A DNA stretch of 64,000 nt from Alcanivorax sp. S6407. Lineage in GTDB: Bacteria > Pseudomonadota > Gammaproteobacteria > Pseudomonadales > Alcanivoracaceae. The notes under the pieces are model-generated. The model did not search any database. It was not told the origin of the DNA and saw only the letters and a program-made list of their open reading frames with translations. Each line of letters opens with the position of its first letter. The first letter of the stretch is position 1. This document shows, piece by piece, positions 16,491 through 27,081 of this stretch. The stretch lies in the NCBI RefSeq assembly GCF_023016115.1, contig NZ_JALKBH010000002.1, positions 1,078,624 to 1,142,623 of the forward strand, given 5' to 3'. A program made the translations under genes and the position numbers.

Positions 16491-16913
16491 GTGCCGCAAC
16501 ATACCATGCACCTGAGCTGGACAGCCCATGGCAACCAGGATCACTACCTCTGGCACCTTGCCGATGGGAACGAGGTGCGGGTGGTAGACGGCCAGCACGG
16601 TCAGCAGGAATTCATGGAGCCAGAGGAAGCCTTCATTGCCGCCCTGGCCAGCTGTCACTTGCTGTCGTTCCTCACCGAGGCAGCCCGTGATGGCCTCTCC
16701 GTATCCAGCTACGATGACGATCCTTCCGCCGTCCTGGGGCAGAATGCCCAGGCAAAGATCTTCGTCAAGCAGATCAAGCTGCAGCCACTGGTCACCTTCA
16801 ATGGTACACAGCCAGACATCACCCAGATTCAGGCACTCCACCAGCGCGCCCATGAAAAATGCTTCATTGCCACATCGGTGAAGAGTGAAGTGATTATCGA
16901 ACCGCGCGGGTAA
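16491..16913 (+). CDS. OsmC family peroxidase-like protein
   Basis: A 140-residue protein starting with GTG at 16491, preceded by GGGGG 7 nt upstream, which fits the family length. Upstream in-frame codons up to 16248 overlap the previous gene and are not conserved in type. It carries the OsmC hallmark: PEEAFIAALASCHLLSFL with the first redox Cys, and EKCFIATS with the second. OsmC/Ohr proteins reduce organic hydroperoxides using these cysteines. It is convergent with folA. Confidence 0.9.
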   Translation: MPQHTMHLSWTAHGNQDHYLWHLADGNEVRVVDGQHGQQEFMEPEEAFIAALASCHLLSFLTEAARDGLSVSSYDDDPSAVLGQNAQAKIFVKQIKLQPLVTFNGTQPDITQIQALHQRAHEKCFIATSVKSEVIIEPRG

Positions 16914-16918
16914 ATCAG

Positions 16919-17388
16919 CTGCAAGCCTCAAGCTACAAGCTGCAACGCGAATTAGAATTGTCGCCAAACGAGCAGCGCTTTCCCCGCGCCAGCTTCGTCT
17001 GTAGGAACGTAGCGTAGCGAAGTAACGCACGCAGTGCGGCCCGCAGGGTGAGCGCAGCGAATAACCCCTTCCAGGGGACGAACCGGGCGCAGCGAGGCGA
17101 CCGAAAGGAGATCATTCTTTAGCGACCTGCCGAGCCCGGAACCAGCTATAGCAGCAGAAGAACCAACCTGTTGGCCGAACGGAGGGGGCAATATCCATCC
17201 TGACATCAGGGTGGCCAGCAGAACCGGCTGCCTCGCTGGAGCTCGGTTCGCACCTCAAGTGGTGCTCCTACAGCGGCTTCGTAGAAATCCTCGAGCTCCG
17301 GGAACTTTTGAGCCTTTCTTGATCCAATCAGCGTAGCTTGTAGCTTGTAGCTTGTAGCTTGTAGCTTGTAGCTTGTAGCTTGTAGCTA
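16919..17388. repeat. Large composite inverted repeat between osmC and folA
   Basis: The left end (16919-16951) has AAGCCTCAAGCTACAAGCTG and CAACGCG; the right end (17331-17388) has eight tandem GTAGCTT words, the inverse sequence. Between them lie the inverted core of the dispersed repeat (17000-17064) and the unit GCACCTCAAGTGGTGC with flanks (17242-17272), which recurs at 63725-63757. The segment looks like successive insertion of one repeat into another. No gene is seen in the 479 nt. Confidence 0.8.
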
Positions 17389-17392
17389 TTCT

Positions 17393-17902
17393 CTATTTTC
17401 TTTCGTACACCACGAACGAATAATCGTAGGGATTCGGGCCTTCGGCGGCGAAGTCCTCGCGGCCGATCTCGTTCCACTCGCGAGTATCGTATTCCGGGAA
17501 GAAGGTATCCCCATCCACCTCTGCATGCACTTCGGTCAAGTAAAGACGGTCCGCTTTCGGCAGGGCCAGCTGGTAGATTTCCGCACCGCCCATGATCACC
17601 GCTTCTTCCTGGCCATCGATAAACGCCACGTTCTCGGCCATTTCCACCGCTTCTTCAAGGGTGGTCACCACCTTGGCACCCTCAGCCGCATAATCGACCT
17701 GGCGGGTGATGACGATATTGGTCCGGCCGGGCAGCGGCCCCTTGAGGGACTCCCAGGTCTTGCGCCCCATGATCACCGGCTTGCCGAAGGTCACCTGCTT
17801 GAAGTACTTCAGATCGTTGGGCAGATACCACGGCAGCTTGTTGTCGCGGCCGATCACGCTGTTACTGGCCTTGGCCACCATCATGGAAAGTCGAATGGAC
17901 AT
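17393..17902 (-). CDS. folA: Dihydrofolate reductase
   Basis: A 169-residue NADPH-dependent enzyme reducing dihydrofolate to tetrahydrofolate. LPWYLPNDLKYFK carries the active-site acidic residue; GRKTWESL and the IMGGAEIY nucleotide-binding motif follow. It regenerates the cofactor oxidised by ThyA, encoded next door at 17975 on the same strand, the classic pairing. An inverted repeat separates the two genes. Confidence 0.96.
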   Translation of the reverse strand: MSIRLSMMVAKASNSVIGRDNKLPWYLPNDLKYFKQVTFGKPVIMGRKTWESLKGPLPGRTNIVITRQVDYAAEGAKVVTTLEEAVEMAENVAFIDGQEEAVIMGGAEIYQLALPKADRLYLTEVHAEVDGDTFFPEYDTREWNEIGREDFAAEGPNPYDYSFVVYERK

Positions 17903-17905
17903 CTA

Positions 17906-17974
17906 AACCTCGCATCACGCACCACGCACCATGCCCCACGCGTGCTGCGTGATGCGTGTTGCGTGCTGCGTCTC
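17906..17974. repeat. Inverted repeat of GCGTGCTGCG words
   Basis: CGCATCACGCACCACGCACC on the left and GCGTGCTGCGTGATGCGTGT on the right are opposed copies of the same word around a short centre (GCCCCAC). It fills the 72-nt folA-thyA gap. It belongs to the ACGCAACACGC/CACGCA group. Confidence 0.75.
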
Positions 17975-18808
17975 CTATATTGCTACCGGCGCCTTGATGT
18001 GGGCGTGGGGCTCGTAATCGCTCAGGGTGAAATCATCGAAGGTAAAGGCAAACAGATCCTTCACTTCCGGATTCAGCGTCATGGTGGGTAACTTGCCCGG
18101 CTGCCGGGCCAGCTGGGTGTCGGCCTGCTCCAGGTGGTTGGAGTAGAGGTGTGCGTCGCCCAGGGTGTGCACGAAGTCGCCGGGCTCCAGGCCACACACC
18201 TGAGCCATCATCAAGGTCAGCAGCGCATAGGAAGCAATGTTGAACGGCACCCCCAGGAAAATGTCACCACTGCGCTGATAAAGCTGGCAGCTCAGCTTGC
18301 CGTCCGCCACATAGAACTGGAACAGGCAGTGACACGGCGGCAGCGCCTGCTTGCCGGCGGCCGCGTTGGCATCCGGGGAAATGGACGGATCCGGCAGCAC
18401 CGCCGGGTTCCAGGCACTGACCACCAGACGCCGGGAATCCGGGTTGCGCTTGATCTCGTCCAGTACCTGAGTGATCTGGTCGATGACCTGGCCATCCGGG
18501 GTCTTCCAGCTGCGCCACTGCTCACCATAGACCGGGCCCAGCTCACCGTCATCCGTGGCCCACTCATCCCAGATGGAAACGCCATTTTCCTTCAGGTAAC
18601 GGATGTTGGTCTCACCGGACAGGAACCACAGCAGCTCATGGATAATGGAGCGCAGATGCAGCTTCTTGGTGGTGAGCATGGGAAAACCCTCGCTCAGGTC
18701 ATAGCGCATCTGGTAGCCGAACACCGCATAGGTGCCGGTACCGGTACGGTCTTCCTTGAAGGTGCCGCTGTCACGCACATGGCGCAGTAGATCCAGATAT
18801 TGCTTCAT
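17975..18808 (-). CDS. thyA: Thymidylate synthase
   Basis: A 277-residue enzyme converting dUMP and methylene-tetrahydrofolate to dTMP and dihydrofolate. It has the typical N-terminus [18 protein letters not shown], the catalytic Cys in [10 protein letters not shown] and [18 protein letters not shown]. About 13 extra residues ([15 protein letters not shown]) precede the active-site loop compared with the E. coli enzyme (264 residues); longer variants of this kind occur in other bacteria. lgt lies 25 nt upstream on the same strand, so lgt-thyA(-folA) may be one operon. Confidence 0.97.
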   Translation of the reverse strand: MKQYLDLLRHVRDSGTFKEDRTGTGTYAVFGYQMRYDLSEGFPMLTTKKLHLRSIIHELLWFLSGETNIRYLKENGVSIWDEWATDDGELGPVYGEQWRSWKTPDGQVIDQITQVLDEIKRNPDSRRLVVSAWNPAVLPDPSISPDANAAAGKQALPPCHCLFQFYVADGKLSCQLYQRSGDIFLGVPFNIASYALLTLMMAQVCGLEPGDFVHTLGDAHLYSNHLEQADTQLARQPGKLPTMTLNPEVKDLFAFTFDDFTLSDYEPHAHIKAPVAI

Positions 18809-18833
18809 GCCTTAACCTTTACACCGTCTCTGC

Positions 18834-19634
18834 TCATGCAGTCTGACGCGCATCAGTGCGATACGCCCAGACCATCATGGCGATACCAAGAATAATCATC
18901 GGAATACTGAGCAGCATGCCCATGGTCAGCCAGCCGCCGGCCAGATAACCGATATGCGCATCCGGCTCCCGGAAGAATTCCACAAAGGTCCGCGCCGCGC
19001 CATAGCCAACACCGAACAGCCCAGTCACCGCCGCCGCTGGGCGGGGTTTGGCGGAATAAATCCACAGCACCGCAAACAACAACACGCCTTCCAGCAGACA
19101 CTCATACAGCTGGGAGGGATGGCGGGGCAACCGCTGGGGATCGGTAGGGAACACCATCGCCCAGGGCACATCGGAAGTACGGCCCCACAGTTCGGCATTG
19201 ATGAAATTACCGAACCGACCGGTGGCCAGCCCGATAGGCACCATGGGCACCATGAAGTCAGCCACTTCGAAGTAACGCTTGTTGGTCTTGCGGGCAAACA
19301 GCGCGAATGCCACCAGCACGCCAATGGCACCACCGTGGAAGCTCATGCCGCCGTCCCAGACCTTCACCAGCCAGAGAGGGTCTGCCAGGAACTTGCTGAA
19401 GTTGTAGAAGAACACATACCCCAGACGACCACCGAGGATCACCCCCATGGCGCCGTAAAAGACCAGATCGCTGACCTGGTCCCTGGTCCAGCCGGAGCCC
19501 TGCTTGCTCGCCCGCACCGTGCCGAGCCACCAGGCGGCAGCAAAGCCGATCATGTACATCAGGCCATACCAGTGGATCTTGAGGGGACCAATGGCGATGG
19601 CCACCGGATCAATCACGGGAAATTCCATAATCAC
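18834..19634 (-). CDS. lgt: Prolipoprotein diacylglyceryl transferase
   Basis: A 266-residue inner-membrane enzyme with about seven helices. It transfers diacylglycerol to the lipobox cysteine of prolipoproteins, such as LptM and the lipoproteins at 27078, 32065 and 58822. [13 protein letters not shown] is the Lgt signature with the essential Arg/Asn, and HPSQLYE follows. The start at 19634 touches the end of the TSUP permease gene. Placement upstream of thyA is conserved in many gammaproteobacteria. Confidence 0.97.
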   Translation of the reverse strand: MIMEFPVIDPVAIAIGPLKIHWYGLMYMIGFAAAWWLGTVRASKQGSGWTRDQVSDLVFYGAMGVILGGRLGYVFFYNFSKFLADPLWLVKVWDGGMSFHGGAIGVLVAFALFARKTNKRYFEVADFMVPMVPIGLATGRFGNFINAELWGRTSDVPWAMVFPTDPQRLPRHPSQLYECLLEGVLLFAVLWIYSAKPRPAAAVTGLFGVGYGAARTFVEFFREPDAHIGYLAGGWLTMGMLLSIPMIILGIAMMVWAYRTDARQTA

Positions 19635-20438
19635 TTATCCAAACAGCAGTTTCAGCCCGAGCACAAACAGCACCGCCGCAAATACCCGCTTGAGCGTGGC
19701 AGAAGGCAGGCGGTGACTGACCCTGGCGGCCAGACGGGCAAACGGAAAACTGGTGAGCACTATACCGGCTGTGGCCGGTAAAAACACATATCCCAGCGCG
19801 CCCTGAGGCAGGTGCTGCTCATTCCAACCCGCCACCGCAAACCCCACCGTGCCGGCAATGGCGATGGGCAGGCCGCAGGCGGAGGAAATCGCCACCGCCT
19901 GCTGCATCTTCAACCGGCACCAGCTCAGGAAAGGCACCGTTAGTGAGCCGCCACCTATGCCGAAAATTGCCGAGCCGGTGCCGATCACCGCCCCTGCGAC
20001 GCCCAACCCCAAGGCACCCGGCACCCGCTCGGGCAGAGACTCATCTACCTTGCGATTACCCATCAGCAACATCTGCAAGGCAATCACCATGGCAAACAGA
20101 CCGAACAGGCGGGTCAGCAATTCCCCTTTCATGGCATCGGCAATGAAGGCACCCGCAAACGCCCCCAGCACGATGCCCACGCCAAGACGGAACGCCACCG
20201 GCCAGCGCACAAAGCCAGCCACATGGTGGGTACGCACTGCGCTGATAGAAGTAATAATGATGGTACTCAGGGAGGTGGCCACCGCCATCTTGGCGACCAG
20301 TTCCGGCGGGAACCCGAGGCCGTGGAACAGGAAAATCAGCGCCGGCACGATCACCACGCCTCCGCCCAGCCCCAGCGCCCCGGCCAGCAAGCCGGCTCCC
20401 ACGCCTACACCCAGACAGATCAGAAACAACTCCAGCAC
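19635..20438 (-). CDS. TSUP (TauE/SafE) family permease
   Basis: A 267-residue membrane protein with about eight helices. GALGLGGGVVIVPALIF near the N-terminus and the internal GSAIFGIGGGSLTVPFL repeat are the paired TSUP signatures. The GTG at 20438 is preferred because GGGAG lies 5 nt upstream; the open frame extends further to 20567 without a better site. TSUP proteins export or import sulfite, sulfonates and similar organosulfur anions, but the substrate is unknown here. Directly upstream of lgt with no gap. Confidence 0.88.
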   Translation of the reverse strand: MLELFLICLGVGVGAGLLAGALGLGGGVVIVPALIFLFHGLGFPPELVAKMAVATSLSTIIITSISAVRTHHVAGFVRWPVAFRLGVGIVLGAFAGAFIADAMKGELLTRLFGLFAMVIALQMLLMGNRKVDESLPERVPGALGLGVAGAVIGTGSAIFGIGGGSLTVPFLSWCRLKMQQAVAISSACGLPIAIAGTVGFAVAGWNEQHLPQGALGYVFLPATAGIVLTSFPFARLAARVSHRLPSATLKRVFAAVLFVLGLKLLFG

Positions 20439-20605
20439 AGTCTCTCCCAACACAGAGCATTGCAAGGCAGGTATGCTAGCACGGGGGGACGCTGGACGCC
20501 GGATGCTCGAAGTCTGACGCTGAAAACCCTCAGTCAGCCCAATCCCTGGAGCCATTGCCAGCCACATTGGTAATCTCAGGCGAGTGACAAATAAAGGAAA
20601 TACCC

Positions 20606-21370
20606 ATGTGCATTGTACTGCTGGACTGGCAACCGGAATCCGATACCCCGTTGCGGGTGGCGGCGAATCGGGATGAGTTTCATGCCCGACCGGCGGAGGC
20701 TGCGCGTTGGCGTGGGGAGATTTTCTGCGGGCTGGACCTGACCGCCGGCGGCACCTGGCTGGGGATTCATCGCAATGGCCGCTTTGCTGTGGTCACCAAC
20801 TTCCGCGAACCGATTACCGACCGTCAGCCCGGGGAGCGCTCCCGTGGCCTGCTCCCCAGCGCCTTTCTGGAATCCACCACCAGCCCGGAACAGTTCGCCC
20901 GCGAACTGGCCGACGAGCAACATCACTACGGCGCCTTCAACCTTTTGGTCGGCACCCCGGAGAGTCTCTGGTACCTGGGTAATCGTGGCGCCAGCCCGCA
21001 ACCGGTGGCACCCGGCATTCATGGCCTCAGCAACGGACTGATGGATGATCCCTGGCCGAAAGTGCAGCGAGCCAAACGACACCTGGAGGACACTATCCGT
21101 CAGGGCGGCTCACTGGAACAGCTATTGGAAGTGGTTAACGATCGCCACCAGCCCGCCGATGATGAACTGCCTGATACCGGTGTAGGGATCGACCTGGAAC
21201 GGCTGGTGGCGCCGGTATTTATCCACTCGCCCAACTACGGCACCCGTGCCAGCAGCGCGGTGGTGCTGAACCGGCAGGGGCCACCGCAAATGCTGGAACA
21301 GGTCTGGCAACCGGACGGCAGCCCTGTCGGAGGGGTCTCTGCCTCCTTCAACGACAATCGGGCACGCTGA
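20606..21370 (+). CDS. NRDE family protein (TANGO2-like)
   Basis: A 254-residue protein starting at MCIVLL after AAAGGAAA. It carries the family name motif NRDE (residues 22-25) followed by FHARP, then GGTWLG and VTNFREP. Cys2 just after the start Met fits an N-terminal-nucleophile-like arrangement. Eukaryotic TANGO2 and bacterial relatives such as HtpA-type proteins have been linked to heme and acyl-CoA handling; no function is assigned here. Convergent with the thioesterase with only a 21-nt gap. Confidence 0.85.
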   Translation: MCIVLLDWQPESDTPLRVAANRDEFHARPAEAARWRGEIFCGLDLTAGGTWLGIHRNGRFAVVTNFREPITDRQPGERSRGLLPSAFLESTTSPEQFARELADEQHHYGAFNLLVGTPESLWYLGNRGASPQPVAPGIHGLSNGLMDDPWPKVQRAKRHLEDTIRQGGSLEQLLEVVNDRHQPADDELPDTGVGIDLERLVAPVFIHSPNYGTRASSAVVLNRQGPPQMLEQVWQPDGSPVGGVSASFNDNRAR

Positions 21371-21391
21371 CAGGCCCCTCCCCCTTAAGCT

Positions 21392-21814
21392 CTATGCCTT
21401 GGGGTACAGGATCATCTGCGTGCAACGAAACATGGCGATGGTTTTGCCCGTTTCCCGGTGAGTGACGGTGGCGTCCCACACCTGGGTCGTGCGACCACGG
21501 TGGGAGGGGCTTGCCACACACTCGATAACCCCATCACGTGCGGTGCCAAGAAAGTTGGATTTCAGCTCGATCGTGGTAAAACTGGTCGCCCCTTCCGGCA
21601 ACCCATGCAAGGTAGCGTAACCGCAACAGGAATCCGCCAGGGCAATGACAGATGCGGCATGCAGAAAACCATTAGGTGCCATCAGCCTTTGCGTCACCGG
21701 CAAAATGCCACGGGCCCCTGCATCGCTGATGCTTTCCAGGGTCATTCCCACCAGCCCCGGCAGACACTCGCTGCCGACCTGATTCAATTTTTCTGCGCTT
21801 AGCTCAGATGCCAT
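21392..21814 (-). CDS. PaaI-family hotdog thioesterase
   Basis: A 140-residue hotdog-fold protein. The segment NGFLHAASVIALADSCCGYAT matches the conserved central helix with its catalytic Asp, and SNFLGTA follows. Such enzymes hydrolyse acyl-CoA or aromatic acyl-CoA thioesters. It is a single gene between convergent NRDE and the M20 peptidase on the same strand. Confidence 0.82.
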   Translation of the reverse strand: MASELSAEKLNQVGSECLPGLVGMTLESISDAGARGILPVTQRLMAPNGFLHAASVIALADSCCGYATLHGLPEGATSFTTIELKSNFLGTARDGVIECVASPSHRGRTTQVWDATVTHRETGKTIAMFRCTQMILYPKA

Positions 21815-21879
21815 CCACTATCTTCCTTTTCGCTGTCGTTGATGGAGTCGCCGGCGACAACCCAAACCGGGCTGTCCGA

Positions 21880-23313
21880 TTACATGCTGGCCCCCGCACC
21901 CTGCATCACCCCGGTATAGAAGCGAACCATCCGCGCATACTGATCTACAGCCTGGCGCTCATTGGCACCATGGAAGCGGGCAATGTCTTCCTGCTGAAGG
22001 GAGACCGGCATAAAACGCAGTACATTTTTCGATAACGCCTGATAGTGACGCGCATCGCTGCCCGCAATCAGCAGGAAGGGAGCGGGGACCGGCTTACCCG
22101 GCAAGGCGGCGGCCAACGCCGCCACCCGGTGGAAGGCTGGCGAATCGGCGGGGGACACCGCCGACGCCTCGGCAAAGAATCCCTCATGGATACGCACCTT
22201 CACGCCTGGCGGCAGGGTACTCTTGAGCCATAACAGAATGTCATCCCGACTTTCTCCCGGCAGCAAGCGGAAGTTAATCACCGCCTGGGCCAGACCCGGC
22301 AGAACATTATCCTTCACTCCTGCATTGAGCATGGTCGGTGCCATGGTGGTCCGTATCAAGGCATCGGTTTCGGGCTTTCTGGCCAACTGCTGAATCACCA
22401 AAGGTTCAAACAGCCACAGATTGGCAAACACCAGCCGCTTGCCAAAGGGTTGCCAAGGCGCGACCTGTTCAAGCATTTTCCGGGTCGGCTCGCCAAGGGA
22501 GGCCGGACGGGGATTCGCTTGCAGGGCGTTAATTGCCTCCGCCAACTCACCAATGGCGGTGCGGGGCGGCGGCCGTGAGGAATGACCTGCCTCACCATGG
22601 GCGCGCAGCTCCACACTCAGATAACCCTTCTCAGCGATGCCGATCAGGGCCACCGGCTCGCTGATACCCAGGGCCTCCCCCGGCAGAATCATGCCGCCTT
22701 CATCCAGCACCAGCTCGAACTGCAGCCCTTGGGATAACAACCAGGCCGCCATCTTGGCCGCTCCGCCAACGCCGCCGATTTCCTCGTCATGGCCGAATGC
22801 CAGCCACACATCACAGGCGGGTTTCTCGCCCTCGGTCAGCATGGCCTCCACTGCTTCCAGGATCGCCATGACACTGACCTTGTCGTCCATGGAACCACGG
22901 CCCCACACATAACCCTCTTCGATAGCTCCCGAAAAAGGCGGGTAATCCCAGCTTTGCGCATCAACTACCGGCACCACATCCTGATGGGCCAGCAACAGGG
23001 TTGGCTTGCAATCGTTGCCACTGTTCCAGTGAAACAGCAGGCTGTGGTCAAAGGTTGTCAGGGACAGGGAGTCGTAGACCCGTGGAAAGGAGATTTTCAG
23101 GAAAGACTGAAACGCATCGAAGCTCTCCCCCTCTCCCGTCACGGTGGCAAAGGTAATGGCACGGGACAGGCGCGCCACCATTGCCTGCTCATCAGTGGAC
23201 TCGGAAAGGGCGGGAAGAATTGCCTGCGGGCGCTCCGCCGGCACCACCATCAGGGTGCGGATCAGCAACACCGCCAGCAACACCAGCACGGCGGCGAGCA
23301 GCAGTTTGCGCAT
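21880..23313 (-). CDS. M20-family metallopeptidase
   Basis: A 477-residue di-zinc hydrolase with one N-terminal hydrophobic helix (residues 3-22), so probably membrane-anchored or exported. Metal ligands are seen: LLLAHQDVVPV (His-x-Asp), WGRGSMDDK (bridging Asp), GHDEEIGG (catalytic Glu pair), and a C-terminal GSDARHY (His). The length and anchor resemble carboxypeptidase S/PM20D1-like members. The likely substrates are N-acyl or dipeptide amides. It starts 2 nt after ptsP and is probably its operon partner. Confidence 0.88.
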   Translation of the reverse strand: MRKLLLAAVLVLLAVLLIRTLMVVPAERPQAILPALSESTDEQAMVARLSRAITFATVTGEGESFDAFQSFLKISFPRVYDSLSLTTFDHSLLFHWNSGNDCKPTLLLAHQDVVPVVDAQSWDYPPFSGAIEEGYVWGRGSMDDKVSVMAILEAVEAMLTEGEKPACDVWLAFGHDEEIGGVGGAAKMAAWLLSQGLQFELVLDEGGMILPGEALGISEPVALIGIAEKGYLSVELRAHGEAGHSSRPPPRTAIGELAEAINALQANPRPASLGEPTRKMLEQVAPWQPFGKRLVFANLWLFEPLVIQQLARKPETDALIRTTMAPTMLNAGVKDNVLPGLAQAVINFRLLPGESRDDILLWLKSTLPPGVKVRIHEGFFAEASAVSPADSPAFHRVAALAAALPGKPVPAPFLLIAGSDARHYQALSKNVLRFMPVSLQQEDIARFHGANERQAVDQYARMVRFYTGVMQGAGASM

Positions 23314-23315
23314 GC

Positions 23316-25595
23316 TCAGCCAAGCGCCTTGCGATTGCGCAAGAGGTCACCAAGACCCGCCTTGTCCAGCTGCAGATCCACGTAGGCTGAAATCACCTCG
23401 GCGTTATCCATGGCCAGCACTTCGCTGAGCAGCTTGCGAATGAAGCACATCTTCACCTGGCGAATCGCGGCTTTTACCTTGAGCAGGTTGGACGCATTCA
23501 TGGACAGGGCATCTACCCCCATGGCCATCAGCAGCAGGGCTGCCGCCGGCTCACCGGCCATCTCGCCGCACACGGAAACCTTCTTGCCTTCCTCGCGGGC
23601 CTGCTCGACCACATGCAGAATCGAATGCAGCACCGCCGGGTGATAGGAGTTATACAGCGAGGCCACCTGGCGATTATTTCGGTCCACCGCCAACAGATAC
23701 TGGGTCAGGTCATTGGTGCCGATGGAGAAGAAATCCACTCGCTGGGCGAGCGCCCTGGCCTGATAGACCGACGCGGGCACCTCGATCATCACACCCACTT
23801 CCGGCATGGGAATGTCGAGCCCCTCTTCGCGGACTTCCAGCCAGGCACGGTGAATGAAATGCTGGGCATCCTCTGCCTCGATCACGCTGGTCACCATGGG
23901 CAGCATGATACGCAGATTGTTCAGTCCTTCACTGGCCTTGAGCATGGCACGCAACTGCACCATGAAAATTTCCGGGTGGTCCAGGGTGACCCGGATACCC
24001 CGCCAGCCGAGGAAGGGGTTTTCTTCCTCGATGGGGAAATAGCTGAGCGACTTGTCGCCACCCACATCCAGAGTGCGCATGGTCACCGTATGGGGGGCGA
24101 ACGCCGCCAGCTGCTCCCGGTAGATCACCCGCTGCTCTTCCTCGGAAGGAAAACGGTCACGGACCATGAAAGGAATCTCGGTGCGGTACAAGCCCACCCC
24201 TTCCGCGCCCCGCTCCAGCGAGCGGGTAATGTCCGTCATCAGTCCGGTGTTCACCTGCAACTGAATGCGATTGCCGTCCTCGGTTTCCGCCGGCATATCA
24301 CGCAGGCGTTCCAGACCGGCCTGGAGGGTAGCCTCCTCACGGATAATTTCTTCAAACTGCGCCTTCAATTCCGGTGAGGCATTGGCCACTACCCGGCCAC
24401 GGAAACCATCGACGATGATTTCCTTGTCATCCATCTGCTTGAGCGGCAGATTCTGGGCGCCCACCACCGTGGGGATACCCATGGCACGAGCCACAATGGC
24501 CATGTGCGAATTGCGTGAGCCACGGGTGGTGACAATGCCGCGAATGCGCTCACGGGGAACTTCCATCAGCATGGGCGCAGAAATATCCTCGCCCAGCAGG
24601 ATGCATTCGTCGGGAAAGATCACATGTCGGCGGGTCTGGCTCTGCAGCTGGGCCAGCACCCGGCGGCCAAGATCGCGGACATCCGCTGCCCGCTCACGCA
24701 GGTAGGGATCATCCATCATCTCGAAATTGCGCACATGCTTGTCGACCACATCGCGCAACGCGCCCTGAGCCCATTGGCCTTCGCGAATCAGGGCAATCAC
24801 TTCTGCTGGCAGGGCATGACGATCCAGCATGCGCAGGTAGACATCGAACAGCGCCTGCTCTTCCGTGCCCAGGGTTCTTGAGGCCCGCTCGGCCAGATCA
24901 CGAACTTCCTGACGGGTGCGCACCAGGGCATCATCCAGGCGAGCGATTTCGTCGCTGACATCCTCCACCTGACGATCCGGCACCGAGGCCAGATCTGCCT
25001 CCGGGAACAGCAGCACACCGTAACCAATCGCCGCGCCGGGACAGCCGGGCAGGCCGTCGTAAAAGCTCGGCAGGGAGCCATCGTCGCCGGCTTCCAGCTG
25101 ATCGAACAGCACCCCTGACGCATGGGCGTGAGCAATGACCGCGGACAACTGGGCGGAGATGGTGACCAGAAACGCTTCTTCACTCTGGTCAAAGCGGCGC
25201 ACATCCCGCTGCTGAACCACCATCACGCCCAGCACCTTGCCATGATGCATCACAGGCACGCCCAGGAAGGCGTGGAAAGGATCTTCCCCGGTCTCTGCCA
25301 GATAGTGGAACTTGGGATGGGTGAAAGCATCTTCCAGGTTGACCGGCTCCTCACGCAGACCGACCTGCCCGATCAGACCTTCGGCGAGCCCCAGGCTGAC
25401 ATGCCCGACCGCTTCCTGCTTGAGACCTTCCGACGCCATCAGCACATAGCGCTGCTCATCTTCGTCGCGAAGATAAATGGAGCACACCTCGGTGCCCATG
25501 GCATCGCGCACCCGCTTTGCCATCAGATCCAGTGCAGCACGGATATCTGGCGCATTGTTCACTTCCTGGACAATGCGGCGCAGGGTATCAAGCAT
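23316..25595 (-). CDS. ptsP: Phosphoenolpyruvate-protein phosphotransferase PtsP (EI-Ntr)
   Basis: A 759-residue enzyme with an N-terminal GAF domain (residues ~1-150) followed by the full enzyme I architecture. The phosphohistidine is His364 in [16 protein letters not shown], and the PEP-binding barrel contains GTNDLTQY and CGEMAGEP. It phosphorylates NPr in the nitrogen-related PTS, signalling nitrogen status, rather than sugar transport. Its start overlaps the rppH stop by 8 nt. The rppH-ptsP order is conserved in gammaproteobacteria. Confidence 0.97.
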   Translation of the reverse strand: MLDTLRRIVQEVNNAPDIRAALDLMAKRVRDAMGTEVCSIYLRDEDEQRYVLMASEGLKQEAVGHVSLGLAEGLIGQVGLREEPVNLEDAFTHPKFHYLAETGEDPFHAFLGVPVMHHGKVLGVMVVQQRDVRRFDQSEEAFLVTISAQLSAVIAHAHASGVLFDQLEAGDDGSLPSFYDGLPGCPGAAIGYGVLLFPEADLASVPDRQVEDVSDEIARLDDALVRTRQEVRDLAERASRTLGTEEQALFDVYLRMLDRHALPAEVIALIREGQWAQGALRDVVDKHVRNFEMMDDPYLRERAADVRDLGRRVLAQLQSQTRRHVIFPDECILLGEDISAPMLMEVPRERIRGIVTTRGSRNSHMAIVARAMGIPTVVGAQNLPLKQMDDKEIIVDGFRGRVVANASPELKAQFEEIIREEATLQAGLERLRDMPAETEDGNRIQLQVNTGLMTDITRSLERGAEGVGLYRTEIPFMVRDRFPSEEEQRVIYREQLAAFAPHTVTMRTLDVGGDKSLSYFPIEEENPFLGWRGIRVTLDHPEIFMVQLRAMLKASEGLNNLRIMLPMVTSVIEAEDAQHFIHRAWLEVREEGLDIPMPEVGVMIEVPASVYQARALAQRVDFFSIGTNDLTQYLLAVDRNNRQVASLYNSYHPAVLHSILHVVEQAREEGKKVSVCGEMAGEPAAALLLMAMGVDALSMNASNLLKVKAAIRQVKMCFIRKLLSEVLAMDNAEVISAYVDLQLDKAGLGDLLRNRKALG

Positions 25596-26139
25596 CGTCT
25601 GTGCCTCCGCTACGGGCTGGAGCAGCCGGCTTGCCGGACAGCGAGCCCACTTCCTTCTTCAGGGCCGGTGCCAGCTCACGCAGGGCGCGGGCATACACCC
25701 CGCGCTTGAAGTGCACCACCTTGCGGATCGGATACCAGTAATTCACCCAGCGCCAGGCCTTGAATTCCGGGCTATCGCTGGCAAACAGATCAATGGATTC
25801 CTCACTGGCGGTGAGCCGCAACAGGAACCACTTCTGGCGCTGACCGATACAATGCGGACGGTTACGGGGGCGACGCAGGAAACGACGCGGCAGCCGGTAG
25901 GTCAGCCATCCTTCCGTGGAAGCAATAATTTCCACATGCTCGGCCCGCAGGCCCACTTCCTCTTCCAGTTCACGGAACAGGGTTTCTTCAGGCGTTTCAC
26001 CGGGCATCATTCCGCCCTGGGGAAACTGCCAGGCATCACGATTACCCACCCGGCGGCCCCAGAACACCCGGCCATCCTCGCCGGCAATAATGATCCCGAC
26101 ATTCAGCCGGAATCCCTTTTCATCAATAATGCCTGTCAT
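25588..26139 (-). CDS. rppH: RNA pyrophosphohydrolase RppH
   Basis: A 183-residue Nudix enzyme from the ATG at 26139 ([15 protein letters not shown]); an in-frame extension to 26175 lacks family similarity. The Nudix box reads [23 protein letters not shown]. It removes pyrophosphate from mRNA 5' ends and starts mRNA decay. Overlap with ptsP shows an operon. Upstream, CCCTAT and ATAGGG form a short inverted repeat at 26205-26221, a possible operator in the shared promoter with the HAD gene. Confidence 0.96.
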   Translation of the reverse strand: MTGIIDEKGFRLNVGIIIAGEDGRVFWGRRVGNRDAWQFPQGGMMPGETPEETLFRELEEEVGLRAEHVEIIASTEGWLTYRLPRRFLRRPRNRPHCIGQRQKWFLLRLTASEESIDLFASDSPEFKAWRWVNYWYPIRKVVHFKRGVYARALRELAPALKKEVGSLSGKPAAPARSGGTDDA

Positions 26140-26427
26140 GATCTCTCTGGAGTTGGGGCTGCGCACCTGGCGCACAGGATGTCAGCAACCCAATGCCTGA
26201 AAATCCCTATAGTTCATAGGGTTAAGGGGCCACCAAACCCCTCATCCGCTTTTCAGGCGCAATTGCCCCATTAAACCTTGTCCGGCAACCTGCAATCAAT
26301 TCCCGAGTCAGGAATCCGGTGCAACTTCCATACCCTTTTTGCATTTTTCCGCCCCATTCGCGCCTGCCAGTCGCTATAACTTGTCCGCGCCATCCCCTAG
26401 AATGAGCGGCTGAGTATAGGAGAGGCC

Positions 26428-27081
26428 ATGACACTCGCAATTTTTGACCTGGACAACACCCTGATCGGCGTCGATTCAGACCACCTGTGGGGTGACTGGC
26501 TGGTAGAGAAAGGCATCGTGGATGCCGAGCACTACAAGGCAACCAACGACCAGTTTTATGTGGATTACCAGAACGGTCGTCTGGATATCATGGCCTACCT
26601 GCGATTTTCGCTGAAAGTGCTGGCGGACAATGACATGACCCAGCTGCATTTCTGGCGCGAGCAGTTCCTGGCTGAAAAACTCGACGCAATGTGGCTTCCC
26701 AAGGCAGAAACCCTGCTCCAGCAACACCGGGATCAGGGCCACACCCTGATGATCATTACCGCCACCAACGATTTCGTTACCGCCCCGATAGCCGATCGAC
26801 TGGGCGTAGACCACCTGATTGCCACCGTGGCCGAGTGCAAGAAAGAGCGCTATACCGGAGACATCGCCGGTATCCCCAGTTACCGGGAAGGCAAGGTCAC
26901 GCGCCTGCATGACTGGCTGAAAGCCAATGACGAAACGCTGGAAGGCAGCTGGTTCTACAGCGACTCCCATAACGACATCCCGTTACTCGAACAGGTGGAT
27001 AATCCGGTGGCCGTGGACCCGGACGCCACGTTGGAGCGCGAAGCCTATGAACGCGGCTGGAAAGTAATGAGCTTGCGATGA
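26428..27081 (+). CDS. HAD-superfamily hydrolase, subfamily IB (SerB-like)
   Basis: A 217-residue cytoplasmic phosphatase. The catalytic start IFDLDNTLIGVDSD (nucleophile Asp), the TATNDF motif II and a C-terminal SDSHNDIPLLE mark the family, and the long cap helices suit subclass IB (phosphoserine phosphatase-like). In Pseudomonas the same gene lies next to rppH. The substrate is unknown. The following lipoprotein gene overlaps by 4 nt (ATGA). Confidence 0.9.
   Translation: MTLAIFDLDNTLIGVDSDHLWGDWLVEKGIVDAEHYKATNDQFYVDYQNGRLDIMAYLRFSLKVLADNDMTQLHFWREQFLAEKLDAMWLPKAETLLQQHRDQGHTLMIITATNDFVTAPIADRLGVDHLIATVAECKKERYTGDIAGIPSYREGKVTRLHDWLKANDETLEGSWFYSDSHNDIPLLEQVDNPVAVDPDATLEREAYERGWKVMSLR

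Noticed and set aside
17331-17388. Tandem GTAGCTT array as a possible CRISPR
   Set aside because: Units are 7 nt with no unique spacers and no cas genes; it is one arm of an inverted word repeat.
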